From the NCBI GenBank assembly GCA_011524755.1, contig WTJR01000171.1, positions 1-21,703 of the forward strand: DNA of 21,703 bases. The letters run 5' to 3'. This document shows positions 14,261-21,703 of this stretch, one piece after another. The position numbers and the translations under genes were made by a program. Within the stretch, counting starts at the first letter, position 1; the number at the start of each line of letters is the position of its first letter. The notes beneath the pieces are model-generated. The model did no database searches. It was not told the DNA's origin and was given only the letters and a program-made list of their open reading frames with translations. The stretch is from Halieaceae bacterium. GTDB taxonomy: Bacteria > Pseudomonadota > Gammaproteobacteria > Pseudomonadales > Halieaceae.

Positions 14261-15631
14261 TTAGCTCGCGATGCGCTCCAACTTTCTCGCCTTCTCATCG
14301 ACTTGCAATCTCCCCACAGGCGCCCACTTACGGCGAACACCTGGCGACGGGGATAAATAGAACAGGTCTCCGTTGTTACCTGTAAAGGTCACGGGGACAC
14401 CGCTTTCCCGGGCGATAGTGGCGTTGGCCTCCATGTGACGCTTTTCACCGTGGACGGGAATGCTTAGCCGAGGCTTTAAGGTTTCATACAGATCCTTTAG
14501 CTCATCCTGGCAGGGGTGTCCCGATGCATGAAGCGTCGTTGCGGCATCATCCGCATGGATCACGCTCACACCACGATCCTTCAAACCTTCGATCAACCGA
14601 TGTACCGATTCCTCGTTACCGGGGATAGTTTTCGACGAGAAAATCACAGTATCACCCTCGCCCAACGAGAGATGTGGATGCGTGTCCATCATCAATCTGT
14701 GAAGCGCTGCGCCAATTTCGCCTTGAGTGCCGGTAGCGACAGCCAGCACTTCATTCTCAGGCAGGTATCCCAAGTGCTCGGCATCAATGATCGGCACCTT
14801 CGGTTCAAATACACCGGAATGCTTGGCAGATCGCACCATAATATCGAGCGAGCGCCCCAGCAATCCGACACGACGCTCCGAGGCATGGGCCGCACGAAAT
14901 ACGCTCTGGACCCGAGCAACATTACTGGCAAAGCAGGCAACGACAACCCGCCCCTTCAATGATGTAACGAGCTTTACCAAAGCATCGCCAACCTCACCCT
15001 CAGTCGGCGATCTGCCGGGAGTTGTTGCATTCGTTGAGTCACAAATCACGGCATCGATACCCTTCGCAGCGAGGGCTTTCCATGTACTGGGCGACCACGG
15101 CGATCCAATGACAGGTCGCGCATCTATTTTCCAGTCAGCGGTATGCAGGATCCGTGTACCCTGCGACTCGAGCAACAGTGCACAGGTTTCAGGGGTCGAG
15201 TGCGTTATCGGTAGCCAGGTAACGTCAAAAGAACCAATGGTATGCATGTCACCCGGTAAAACCTCGATCAATGGCGCAGGTGGAGGTGCACCTCGCCAGG
15301 CCGCTTTTTTTCGGAGGACAGCTGCAGCAAAGGGAGTCGCGTAAACGGGGCACTGAAGTTCCTGCCATAAATACGGGATGGCACCGAAGTGATCCTCGTG
15401 CGCATGCGTCACCACCAAACCGTCCAACTGATCTCGTTGACTCGATATGAAGGTTGGATCCGGCATCTGGATAGACGGCCTACCGCGGTGATCCTCGTTC
15501 GCTTGCTCAAACGTGATCCCACAGTCCACCATCAACCAGCGACCCTGAGACGAAAACAGATTTAGGTTCATGCCGATCTCGCCGCAGCCACCCAGTGGCA
15601 GGAAAGAAATCGGTGATGTGTTGTTGCTCAA
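14261..15631 (-). CDS. Ribonuclease J-like MBL-fold / beta-CASP protein, short form
   Basis: This 456-residue protein has the RNase J order: FLPLGGCGEIGMNLN (10-24), HAHEDH (76-81) with H144 and D166 completing the metal site, beta-CASP segments, SSKTIPGNE (332-340), HASGH (368-372) and PVHGEKRH (392-399, H394). Comparison with Bacillus RNase J1 positions (H74, H76, D78, H79, H142, D164) shows nearly the same spacing. RNase J is a 5'-3' exo/endoribonuclease. Typical bacterial enzymes are near 550 residues; this one stops about 100 residues earlier and so lacks the C-terminal domain. The start is TTG at 15631 (no in-frame ATG nearer the expected N-terminus), with only weak CAGG upstream. It lies 24 nt after the DUF481 gene and is probably cotranscribed. 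RNA substrate is inferred. Confidence 0.85.
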   Translation of the reverse strand: MSNNTSPISFLPLGGCGEIGMNLNLFSSQGRWLMVDCGITFEQANEDHRGRPSIQMPDPTFISSQRDQLDGLVVTHAHEDHFGAIPYLWQELQCPVYATPFAAAVLRKKAAWRGAPPPAPLIEVLPGDMHTIGSFDVTWLPITHSTPETCALLLESQGTRILHTADWKIDARPVIGSPWSPSTWKALAAKGIDAVICDSTNATTPGRSPTEGEVGDALVKLVTSLKGRVVVACFASNVARVQSVFRAAHASERRVGLLGRSLDIMVRSAKHSGVFEPKVPIIDAEHLGYLPENEVLAVATGTQGEIGAALHRLMMDTHPHLSLGEGDTVIFSSKTIPGNEESVHRLIEGLKDRGVSVIHADDAATTLHASGHPCQDELKDLYETLKPRLSIPVHGEKRHMEANATIARESGVPVTFTGNNGDLFYLSPSPGVRRKWAPVGRLQVDEKARKLERIAS

Positions 15632-15655
15632 AAGGACGGCCTGCAGGCTAGTGGG

Positions 15656-16810
15656 TCACCAACTATAGCCAACTCTCAAGTTATACGACTGATCAATCGC
15701 TTTTTTCCCTGCCGCAGCTGCGCCATCGTAATCGACAGTGAACTCCGCGGCGGCTTCAAGACCAAAAAAGAAAGGGAAACCGAAGCCAATGGTGGTATCC
15801 AGGATGACGCTGTTGTCATCGCTAACGTTCAAAATACCAACGTGCGTCAGATATACCTTTGAGTCGCCACCGAGGATTTCGCTTTCTCCCGTGACGTTCC
15901 AGTTAGCACCTAAATACTCTGTGTCTTGCGCGTTGAAAAAATCGGTATCCACCCAGACAAATCCAAGTTCGCCATCAAGCTTGCCCCAGGCACCATCGAA
16001 TAACTTTCGCCCGTAATAAGGACCGAGATAACTTCGCAACCGAATGTCAGCAAATTTGTCGGCCTCTACCGATGCGTTAACTCCAAGGTAGTGATTGGTC
16101 CAATCCTCGAGGTAATAGTCGTACTTGGTCACCACCTGCCAATTGTCGGCAGAGGGCTCACGCGAACGCACTACTTCATTTGTGCCTCCATTACCTTCCG
16201 TCTGGACGGAGACAACAGAGGTATCCTGCTCCACATTGGCCCGCAAGGTGATTCGATCACGCGTACTATCAAACTGCGTATTGACTGCAACATCGAGTTG
16301 ATCGGAGTCGGTATTACCGCGTGCAAAGGTAAAGGCCGCGGACGCTAAGCCCTCCCAGGCATAACCTTGTCCCATTTCCCAAGGCTCAGGATTGAGCTTG
16401 TCGACGTCGGCCAACTTAATAATTTCACCATCGGACAGGGCCATGATCCCGGAGGTGACCATCATTGGCGCGGTTTCGACGCGTCGACCATCTTTCAACA
16501 GTAGGGTCGACACCTCTCGATCATCCGCAGACGCCTGAATATCCTTGATTAAAGCCGTGTCGATTTTTAAGTCGCGGCTAAAGCTTGTAGATAGTGTGAT
16601 TTGATCACCTCGATAATCGACGATATCGGCGACGATGGAAGACCCATCGTGGAGCACAATGCGTGCATTGGTAAGCGCGTTTGCGGTCGGAGACAAAAAT
16701 AGAGCCGTCAGACATAAACCCAAGAAAAAGGTCATTCTTAACGACCAATCGAGAGATCGATCTGTGTATCGCGGTACAATCATCATTCGGTGGGTCTGCA
16801 TTAGAGTCAT
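15656..16810 (-). CDS. DUF481-family outer-membrane beta-barrel protein
   Basis: Up to 384 residues, with a signal sequence ending near MTFFLGLCLTALFLSPTANA. The start is uncertain: M at 16810 gives a long pre-segment, M at 16786/16783 a normal basic signal peptide, and M at 16735 no basic N-region. Residues about 45-140 form a small soluble domain with repeated beta hairpins. The rest is a barrel with alternating strand pattern, ending in RVGYSW with a C-terminal Trp, the usual outer-membrane assembly signal. The pattern YAWEGLASAAFTFARGNTDSD matches the DUF481 start. The function of the family is not established; some members respond to salt. It is 24 nt upstream of the RNase J-like gene on the same strand. 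Confidence 0.85.
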   Translation of the reverse strand: MTLMQTHRMMIVPRYTDRSLDWSLRMTFFLGLCLTALFLSPTANALTNARIVLHDGSSIVADIVDYRGDQITLSTSFSRDLKIDTALIKDIQASADDREVSTLLLKDGRRVETAPMMVTSGIMALSDGEIIKLADVDKLNPEPWEMGQGYAWEGLASAAFTFARGNTDSDQLDVAVNTQFDSTRDRITLRANVEQDTSVVSVQTEGNGGTNEVVRSREPSADNWQVVTKYDYYLEDWTNHYLGVNASVEADKFADIRLRSYLGPYYGRKLFDGAWGKLDGELGFVWVDTDFFNAQDTEYLGANWNVTGESEILGGDSKVYLTHVGILNVSDDNSVILDTTIGFGFPFFFGLEAAAEFTVDYDGAAAAGKKAIDQSYNLRVGYSW

Positions 16811-16860
16811 CGAGAAGCTGAGCCACTCTCTACGCTAAAACCTAACGCGGAGCGCCCAAC

Positions 16861-18225
16861 ATGCCGGAAAGCCATAAGGATACCAGTTGCGATTTATTTG
16901 TCATTGGCGCGGGCTCAGGCGGTGTCAGGGCCTCACGTGTTGCCGCCAGCCTTGGAGCAAAAGTCATCGTAGCGGAAGGGCTCTATTTGGGAGGCACCTG
17001 CGTGAATGTTGGCTGCGTTCCAAAGAAGCTTTACGTCTACGGCAGCGAATTTGGCAAGGCGTTTAAAGATGCTGCCGGCTTCGGGTGGCAGGTGGGTGAA
17101 GCTGCCTTTGACTGGGCGACGCTTCGCGACAATAAATCTCGTGAAATAGGTCGACTTAACAGTATTTACGAGCGCCTACTCGATGGCTCAGGGGCCACAA
17201 CACTAGATGGCATGGCGCGCTTGATCGACGCGCATACTGTCGAAGTCAACGGGACCCAATACCGTGCCGACAAAATCCTATTAGCAACCGGCTCTTGGCC
17301 TACGAAACCGAATTTCCCGGGCAATGAAAACGCCATTACCTCCAATGAAATATTTGACTTGGAATCGTTCCCTGAGCGCCTTTTAGTGATCGGCGGTGGC
17401 TACATCGCCACCGAATTCGCAGGCATTTTTAACGGCCTGGGGTCACAGGTAACCCAGCTCTACCGAGGCGACCTCTTCATGCGCGGATTTGACGATGATA
17501 TCCGCAGCTTTGCTGCCGAAGAGATCCGCAAGACCGGCGTTGACCTTCGCTTTAACACCAATATCGAATCGTTGACCCCGGTCAACGATGGCTACGAGGC
17601 GAAACTGACCGATGGCAGCACGCTGGTTGTGGACACGGTACTGTGTGCGACCGGCCGTCACCCCAACATTGAAGGCCTGGGCCTCGAGCACACCAAGGTC
17701 ACGCTTGATAGTAGAGGGTACGTCAAAGCCGACGCGCAATTCCAAACCGAGGAGCCCAGTATTTTTGCCTTGGGCGATATGACAGGCGGCCCTCAGCTCA
17801 CGCCAGTCGCAATAGCCCAAGCCATGGCATTCGCTCACACCCAGTTTGGGAACGATCCAAAAGTCATGGACTACGAATTCATCCCTACCGCCGTATTCTG
17901 TCAGCCGAACATTGGCACGGTTGGGCTGACCGAAGAAGCAGCGCGAGACTTGGGGCTCGAGCTTCAGATCTTCAAATCGGACTTCAAGCCCATGAAACAC
18001 ACCTTAAGTGGGCGCGATGAACGGACCTTGATGAAGCTGATCGTCGATAAATCAACAGATCGGGTCATAGGCTTACATATGGTGGGCCCTGACGCAGGCG
18101 AGATTTGTCAGGGCATGGCCGTCGCAATGAAGGCCGGCGCAACCAAAGCACACTTTGATAGCACGGTGGGGATTCACCCAACGGCCGCAGAAGAGTTCGT
18201 GACGATGAGGACCCCCAGCTCATGA
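16861..18225 (+). CDS. gor: Glutathione-disulfide reductase
   Basis: This 454-residue flavoprotein disulfide reductase has FAD motif VIGAGSGGVRASR (14-26), redox-active Cys47/Cys52 in GGTCVNVGCVPKKLYVYGSEF (44-64), NADPH motif VIGGGYIATEFAG (176-188) with basic residues R202 and R208 for the 2'-phosphate, and FALGDMTGG. The C-terminal end has GIHPTAAEEF with the active-site His-Glu pair. KKLYVYGSE and the two NADPH arginines fit glutathione reductase rather than dihydrolipoamide or mercuric reductase. It keeps glutathione reduced in the cytoplasm. CGGAG 8 nt upstream is a good Shine-Dalgarno. Its stop overlaps the TauE/SafE start as ATGA, so the two are coupled. Confidence 0.95.
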   Translation: MPESHKDTSCDLFVIGAGSGGVRASRVAASLGAKVIVAEGLYLGGTCVNVGCVPKKLYVYGSEFGKAFKDAAGFGWQVGEAAFDWATLRDNKSREIGRLNSIYERLLDGSGATTLDGMARLIDAHTVEVNGTQYRADKILLATGSWPTKPNFPGNENAITSNEIFDLESFPERLLVIGGGYIATEFAGIFNGLGSQVTQLYRGDLFMRGFDDDIRSFAAEEIRKTGVDLRFNTNIESLTPVNDGYEAKLTDGSTLVVDTVLCATGRHPNIEGLGLEHTKVTLDSRGYVKADAQFQTEEPSIFALGDMTGGPQLTPVAIAQAMAFAHTQFGNDPKVMDYEFIPTAVFCQPNIGTVGLTEEAARDLGLELQIFKSDFKPMKHTLSGRDERTLMKLIVDKSTDRVIGLHMVGPDAGEICQGMAVAMKAGATKAHFDSTVGIHPTAAEEFVTMRTPSS

Positions 18226-18977
18226 TGGACTTGGTTTGGTGGGAAATCGTTGTCCTGATTGTGGCTGGCTTTGGTGCCGGTCTCGTCAATGTCATGGCAG
18301 GTGGCGGCTCAATCCTGACCGTGCCTATCATGATGTTTTTAGGCATGCCTGGACCCGTTGCCAATGGCACCAATCGCATCACTATCGTTGCACATAATGC
18401 CTCCGCCATCGTCACCTACCTGCGCCACGGCGTACCCCACGCCAAGCTTTGCGTTACCTTGACCTTAGTGGCTATTCCCCCGGCACTACTGGGCGCTTGG
18501 CTCAGTACGAAACTAAATAATGAGCAGTTCGAAGGTCTCTTGGCCATTGTCATGGTGGCTGTTTTGATCTTGATGCAGGCGCCCCAAGCCAAGAAGCAGA
18601 GTGATGCTGATAACAAGCCAAAAAACCTGCGCCTCGGCCACGTGTTAATGGCCATCGCCGGATTTTGGGGTGGCTTCATTCAAATAGGCATGGGCTTTGT
18701 CGTCTTGCCAATTATGCACAGGGTAATGGGCCTGAGCCTTGTGGACACCAACATCCTTAAGGTCTTCATCATCTTTACCTATACCTTGTTGGCCGTATTC
18801 GTATTTGCAGCCACAAGTGAGGTTCTCTGGTTGGTTGGCGCTATAGCCGCCATAGGGAATGTCGCTGGCGGAATGGTCGGTGCCCGATTAACACTTTCAC
18901 ATGGCGAGCAACTGATTCGCCGGGTGCTGACCATCGCTATCATTGCGATGATCATAAAGCTGTTGTTTTTCTCCTAG
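18222..18977 (+). CDS. TauE/SafE-family sulfite/organosulfur exporter
   Basis: This 251-residue membrane protein has two related halves. The first half contains FGAGLVNVMAGGGSILTVP (17-35) and MFLGMPGPVANGTNRI, the classic TauE/SafE first repeat. The second repeat is FWGGFIQIGMGFVVLPIMHRVMG. About seven or eight spans are visible. Family members export sulfite, sulfoacetate or other sulfonates, though many have unknown cargo. ATG at 18222 overlaps the gor stop (ATGA). A second ATG directly follows, so either may start translation. Coupling to gor suggests a link with thiol or sulfur-oxyanion stress; the cargo is inferred only. Confidence 0.88.
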   Translation: MMDLVWWEIVVLIVAGFGAGLVNVMAGGGSILTVPIMMFLGMPGPVANGTNRITIVAHNASAIVTYLRHGVPHAKLCVTLTLVAIPPALLGAWLSTKLNNEQFEGLLAIVMVAVLILMQAPQAKKQSDADNKPKNLRLGHVLMAIAGFWGGFIQIGMGFVVLPIMHRVMGLSLVDTNILKVFIIFTYTLLAVFVFAATSEVLWLVGAIAAIGNVAGGMVGARLTLSHGEQLIRRVLTIAIIAMIIKLLFFS

Positions 18978-19090
18978 ACTGCACCGCCAGCCCTCTGCAA
19001 GGCAGTAGAACAAGATTACTGATGCCATTGCCCAAACTGGCGCTCACTAGCGTGTACTAGAAATTCACCGCTTTGTGAGCGGGTCATAGG

Positions 19091-20038
19091 TCAGGCGATG
19101 ATAAGTTGGGCGGGTAAATCTCGCCCCTGCAAGCCTGCAAATAAGTTGGCGAGCGCAAGCTCGAACATGGCGCGTCGGGTGCGCTCGGTTGCACTGCCAA
19201 CATGCGGCAGCAATACGCAACCCGGGAGTTCGCGAAGTTCGCTGGCCAGGGGCAAAGGCTCTTCGGCATAAACGTCTAGACCAGCCCGTAACCGTCCCGA
19301 CTTAATCTCAGCAACCAGCGCTGCTTCATCCACGAGCGCACCGCGCGCCGTGTTAATCAGCATGGCGCCATCTTGCATCAATGCGAGTTCTCGCCGACCG
19401 ATCATCCCCGATGTTTCCGGTGTCAGCGCAGTGTGCAAGGACACAATGTCAGCGGATGAAAGCAGTGTGTCGCGATCGACAAGTTCGATGCCCTCTACCG
19501 ATCGCATTGTTCGATTCGACGCAATCACCCGACACCCAAAGCCCTTCAATCGAGCGGCTACCGCTTGTCCAATGGGACCGAGTCCAATAAGGCCAACCGT
19601 TGCCCCACTAAGGTCAGTGCCCAGGAGTAAGTTAGGCTTCCAACCATCACTCCAGGCACCGGATCGAATCAGCGCATCACCCTCTGCAACGCGCCGCCCC
19701 ACGCCTAACATGAGCGCGAGCGTAAGATCGGCTGTGCTATCGGTCAAAACGCCAGGCGTGTGTCCGACAATGACACCATGCTCCGCCGCTGCATCAACGT
19801 CGATGTGGTCAACACCCACCGAGACGGTAGAGATAACTTTCAGTTGCTGAGCGTGTGCAAGCAACTCGCTGTCAATGGAACAGGTCAAGGTAGTCAGGAT
19901 AGCGTCGGCGTCAGTGGCCCAATCGATGAGTGTCGAGCTAGGGATGCTTTCTTCACTTTCCCAGCATTGAAGCACCGCGTGCTCTGAAATCAGTTGCTTC
20001 GCGACATCTGGAATCGGAAAGGTAACAACAACTTTCAT
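19091..20038 (-). CDS. D-2-hydroxyacid dehydrogenase (glyoxylate/hydroxypyruvate reductase-type)
   Basis: This 315-residue protein has the D-isomer 2-hydroxyacid dehydrogenase layout: VISTVSVGVDHID (68-80), Rossmann motif VGLIGLGPIGQAVAARL (148-164), catalytic Arg232 in INTARGALVDE, Glu260 in LDVYAEEP and His279 in LLPHVGSAT. It reduces an alpha-keto acid with NAD(P)H or the reverse. The exact acid is not readable, but GRHPR-type proteins are the closest in sequence. Start ATG is 1 nt after the MFS stop (TGAGATG), so translation is coupled to the MFS and UbiX genes. It is convergent with the TauE/SafE gene; the 113-bp gap between them holds no clear T-tailed terminator. Confidence 0.9.
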   Translation of the reverse strand: MKVVVTFPIPDVAKQLISEHAVLQCWESEESIPSSTLIDWATDADAILTTLTCSIDSELLAHAQQLKVISTVSVGVDHIDVDAAAEHGVIVGHTPGVLTDSTADLTLALMLGVGRRVAEGDALIRSGAWSDGWKPNLLLGTDLSGATVGLIGLGPIGQAVAARLKGFGCRVIASNRTMRSVEGIELVDRDTLLSSADIVSLHTALTPETSGMIGRRELALMQDGAMLINTARGALVDEAALVAEIKSGRLRAGLDVYAEEPLPLASELRELPGCVLLPHVGSATERTRRAMFELALANLFAGLQGRDLPAQLIIA

Positions 20039-20039
20039 C

Positions 20040-21239
20040 TCAGCTCAGCTCCAGTCGATTAAATTTTCGCGCGGCCGTAAACGACCAAATGACCAAAAAC
20101 AGCACCATGAGTGCGCTGCCTAACCAAGCAGTGCTGAAGTCCATGGAGTTCAATAGTCCTGCGGCAAATAGCGGCCCAACGATACGCCCCGTGGACGACG
20201 CCGATGCCGTCATACCCATCATTCGCCCGCGATGGCTAGGGTCCACAACTTCAGAGGCAATGGCATTTAGCAGCGGCAAACACACCGTAGAGCCGCAGAA
20301 TGCGAGGAGTATCATTACGGGCATCGAAGGCGTGGTTTCGGCGACTGCAACGACAAACAAAGAGATTGCAAAGGTCACTGAGCCCACTCGCAATACATTG
20401 ATATGACCAAACACTTTCGTCAGCGCCGCCAGTAATCCGCCTTGCAAGGTAATCATCACTACACCTACCAGACCAAAAAAGTAGCCCACATCCTTGGGGC
20501 CCCATGTGAATACATCAGCGACCCAAAGTGGGAAGAGATAGATAATGGCGCTTACCGAGCAGGTATGAGTTACGTACTGCATGAGTAGCAGCTTGTTTTG
20601 CGTAGGCCCAAGTACTGATACCGAAGCCGCTCGCTCCTGCGCTTCAGAGCGTGATGAAAGGGGCTTAACCATCGTTGCTGGCAGCATGGTTTGAGCGCAG
20701 ATCGCCGCCACAAGTGACATCACAGCAGCGGTGTAAAAGGGAAGCGCGAAACTTTCCGAGTCTCCCGTTAATAGTCCACCCAAGACCGGGCCCGCAATCA
20801 ATCCAAGACCAAACGCCGTGCCCACCAAGCCCATGGCCTTAGCGCGTCGCTCGGGTGGACTAAGGTCAGCCATTAATGCGGTGGCTACCGGCAAGCTGCC
20901 CGCAGCAAGGCCGGACAGGGCACGTCCAAGATAGACCTGCCAGAGCGTATCGGCCATAGCGGTCACTATGTAAGCGACACAACTGCAAAGCAGAGCCAAA
21001 ACAAGCGCCTGTCGCCGTCCCGATTTATCTGAAAGTTTCCCCCAGGCAGGTGATACCAACGCTGCGCCCAAGGCATAGGTAATCATGATGAACGCGACAT
21101 CTGTTGAATCGCCGCCCAAGCTGGGTGCCATGAAGGGAAGCAGGGGAATAACGAGCCCAAACCCAACTAAATCGATCACAATGACGAGAAAGACCAGCCA
21201 TATCAGCGGGCTATGGCGCGAGGACGTTTCGGAAACCAT
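20040..21239 (-). CDS. MFS transporter, TetA/drug-H+ antiporter-like
   Basis: The 399-residue protein has twelve predicted membrane spans. Motifs are DLVGFGLVIPLLPF in the first span and GKLSDKSGRRQALVLAL, the loop 2-3 MFS signature. It also has LGLIAGPVLGGLL in span 5, the antiporter motif of the drug-exporter subfamily. Substrate unknown. Its start ATG overlaps the UbiX stop as TAATG and its stop lies 1 nt before the hydroxyacid dehydrogenase start, so it is the middle of a three-gene unit. The antiporter motif makes efflux of a metabolite or aromatic acid plausible. Confidence 0.88.
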   Translation of the reverse strand: MVSETSSRHSPLIWLVFLVIVIDLVGFGLVIPLLPFMAPSLGGDSTDVAFIMITYALGAALVSPAWGKLSDKSGRRQALVLALLCSCVAYIVTAMADTLWQVYLGRALSGLAAGSLPVATALMADLSPPERRAKAMGLVGTAFGLGLIAGPVLGGLLTGDSESFALPFYTAAVMSLVAAICAQTMLPATMVKPLSSRSEAQERAASVSVLGPTQNKLLLMQYVTHTCSVSAIIYLFPLWVADVFTWGPKDVGYFFGLVGVVMITLQGGLLAALTKVFGHINVLRVGSVTFAISLFVVAVAETTPSMPVMILLAFCGSTVCLPLLNAIASEVVDPSHRGRMMGMTASASSTGRIVGPLFAAGLLNSMDFSTAWLGSALMVLFLVIWSFTAARKFNRLELS

Positions 21240-21703
21240 TAACTCTCGGTCCAGCGATGTGTATCCGGTGCGTCGAGTCCAAATAAATCCAAAGCTCTAC
21301 CGACACTGTGATTCACAATGTCATCCAAACTCTTGGGATTTGCATAAAACGCGGGAAGCGGCGGCGCTATCACCGCCCCCATTTCCGTAGCAGCCACCAT
21401 ATTGTTCAAATGCCCAAGGTGGAATGGTGTTTCTCTAACCATCAGTACCAGGCGACGGCGCTCCTTGAGTGCGACATCAGCCGCACGCGTAAGAAGTGAC
21501 GAAGTTACGCCAGACGTGATTTCGCCAAGCGTTCTAATGGAGCAAGGTGCGATCAACATGCCGAGACTTTTAAATGATCCACTGGCAATCGATGCACCGA
21601 CGTCACGAACCGAGTGAACCTCCGATGCCAGGGCTTTCACCTCCTTGGCCGACTGATCTAGTTCATAGTGAATCGTAAGCTCAGCCGATTTCGACATCAC
21701 GAG
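21239..21703 (-). CDS. ubiX: UbiX flavin prenyltransferase (partial, N-terminus outside window)
   Basis: About 154 C-terminal residues are visible, reading LVMSKSAELTIHYELD at the window edge. Clear UbiX blocks are IASGSFKSLGMLIAPCSIRTLG, LLTRAADVALKERRRLVLMVRETPFHLGHL, and PPLPAFYANPKSLDDIVNHSVGRALDLFGL. UbiX makes prenylated FMN for UbiD-family decarboxylases. The UbiD partner is not in this window. An apparent ATG at 21700 is internal: the frame stays open to the window edge and residues upstream of it match the family. The gene overlaps the MFS transporter start. Its place in an operon with a transporter and a hydroxyacid dehydrogenase is not the usual ubiquinone context. Confidence 0.92.
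   Translation of the reverse strand, partial: LVMSKSAELTIHYELDQSAKEVKALASEVHSVRDVGASIASGSFKSLGMLIAPCSIRTLGEITSGVTSSLLTRAADVALKERRRLVLMVRETPFHLGHLNNMVAATEMGAVIAPPLPAFYANPKSLDDIVNHSVGRALDLFGLDAPDTHRWTES

Noticed and set aside
14727..15344. Open frame of 205 codons on the plus strand
   Set aside because: It is antisense to the RNase J-like gene, whose motifs are complete; no independent support.
17443..18000. Open frame of 185 codons on the minus strand
   Set aside because: It is antisense to glutathione reductase, which has every catalytic motif.
19041..19081. CGCTCAC / GTGAGCG inverted repeat in the convergent gap
   Set aside because: The 27-nt loop and lack of a T-run make a terminator or stable hairpin unlikely.

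Overview
The window looks like a chromosomal segment of a marine, aerobic, heterotrophic gammaproteobacterium, perhaps of the OM60/NOR5 or Halieaceae type. This rests on mid-range GC, densely packed short operons, a TonB-dependent receptor of the type common in such bacteria, and many acyl-CoA, alcohol, sugar and amine oxidation functions. The lineage is inferred from protein character only. I found no rRNA, tRNA, CRISPR array, IS element or phage gene, and no gene-free stretch longer than about 135 bp.

Layout, left to right. (1) Positions 1-727, minus: the N-terminal part of an acyl-CoA dehydrogenase, cut by the window edge. (2) Positions 861-5768, plus: a LuxR-type regulator, a TPR-sulfotransferase translationally coupled to it, and a TonB-dependent receptor with unusual acidic, tyrosine-rich segments. 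A clear Rho-independent terminator follows and lies inside the convergent neighbour. (3) Positions 5789-8248, minus: a SpuC-like class III aminotransferase, a DUF2878 membrane protein and a chalcone-isomerase-like exported protein; the last two genes overlap as TAATG. (4) Positions 8349-10350, plus: a metallo-beta-lactamase-fold hydrolase overlapping an HSL-family esterase, divergent from the aminotransferase across a short region holding two overlapping inverted repeats. (5) Positions 10295-12577: an iron-type alcohol dehydrogenase (minus), whose 3' end overlaps the esterase, and a divergent PIG3-type quinone oxidoreductase (plus). (6) Positions 12617-14239: a small membrane protein (minus) and a divergent exported PQQ-type aldose dehydrogenase (plus). 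(7) Positions 14261-16810, minus: a DUF481 outer-membrane protein followed by a short RNase J-like protein. (8) Positions 16861-18977, plus: glutathione reductase coupled to a TauE/SafE exporter. (9) Positions 19091-21703, minus: UbiX (cut by the window edge), an MFS exporter and a D-2-hydroxyacid dehydrogenase in a very tight operon.

The most unusual part is the regulator, TPR-sulfotransferase and TonB-receptor set. The receptor carries tyrosine clusters flanked by acidic residues next to a gene for a PAPS-type sulfotransferase. It is testable, though unproven, whether the receptor or its ligand is sulfated. The overlapping inverted repeats at 8301-8329 and the UbiX-MFS-dehydrogenase operon are the next most interesting items.
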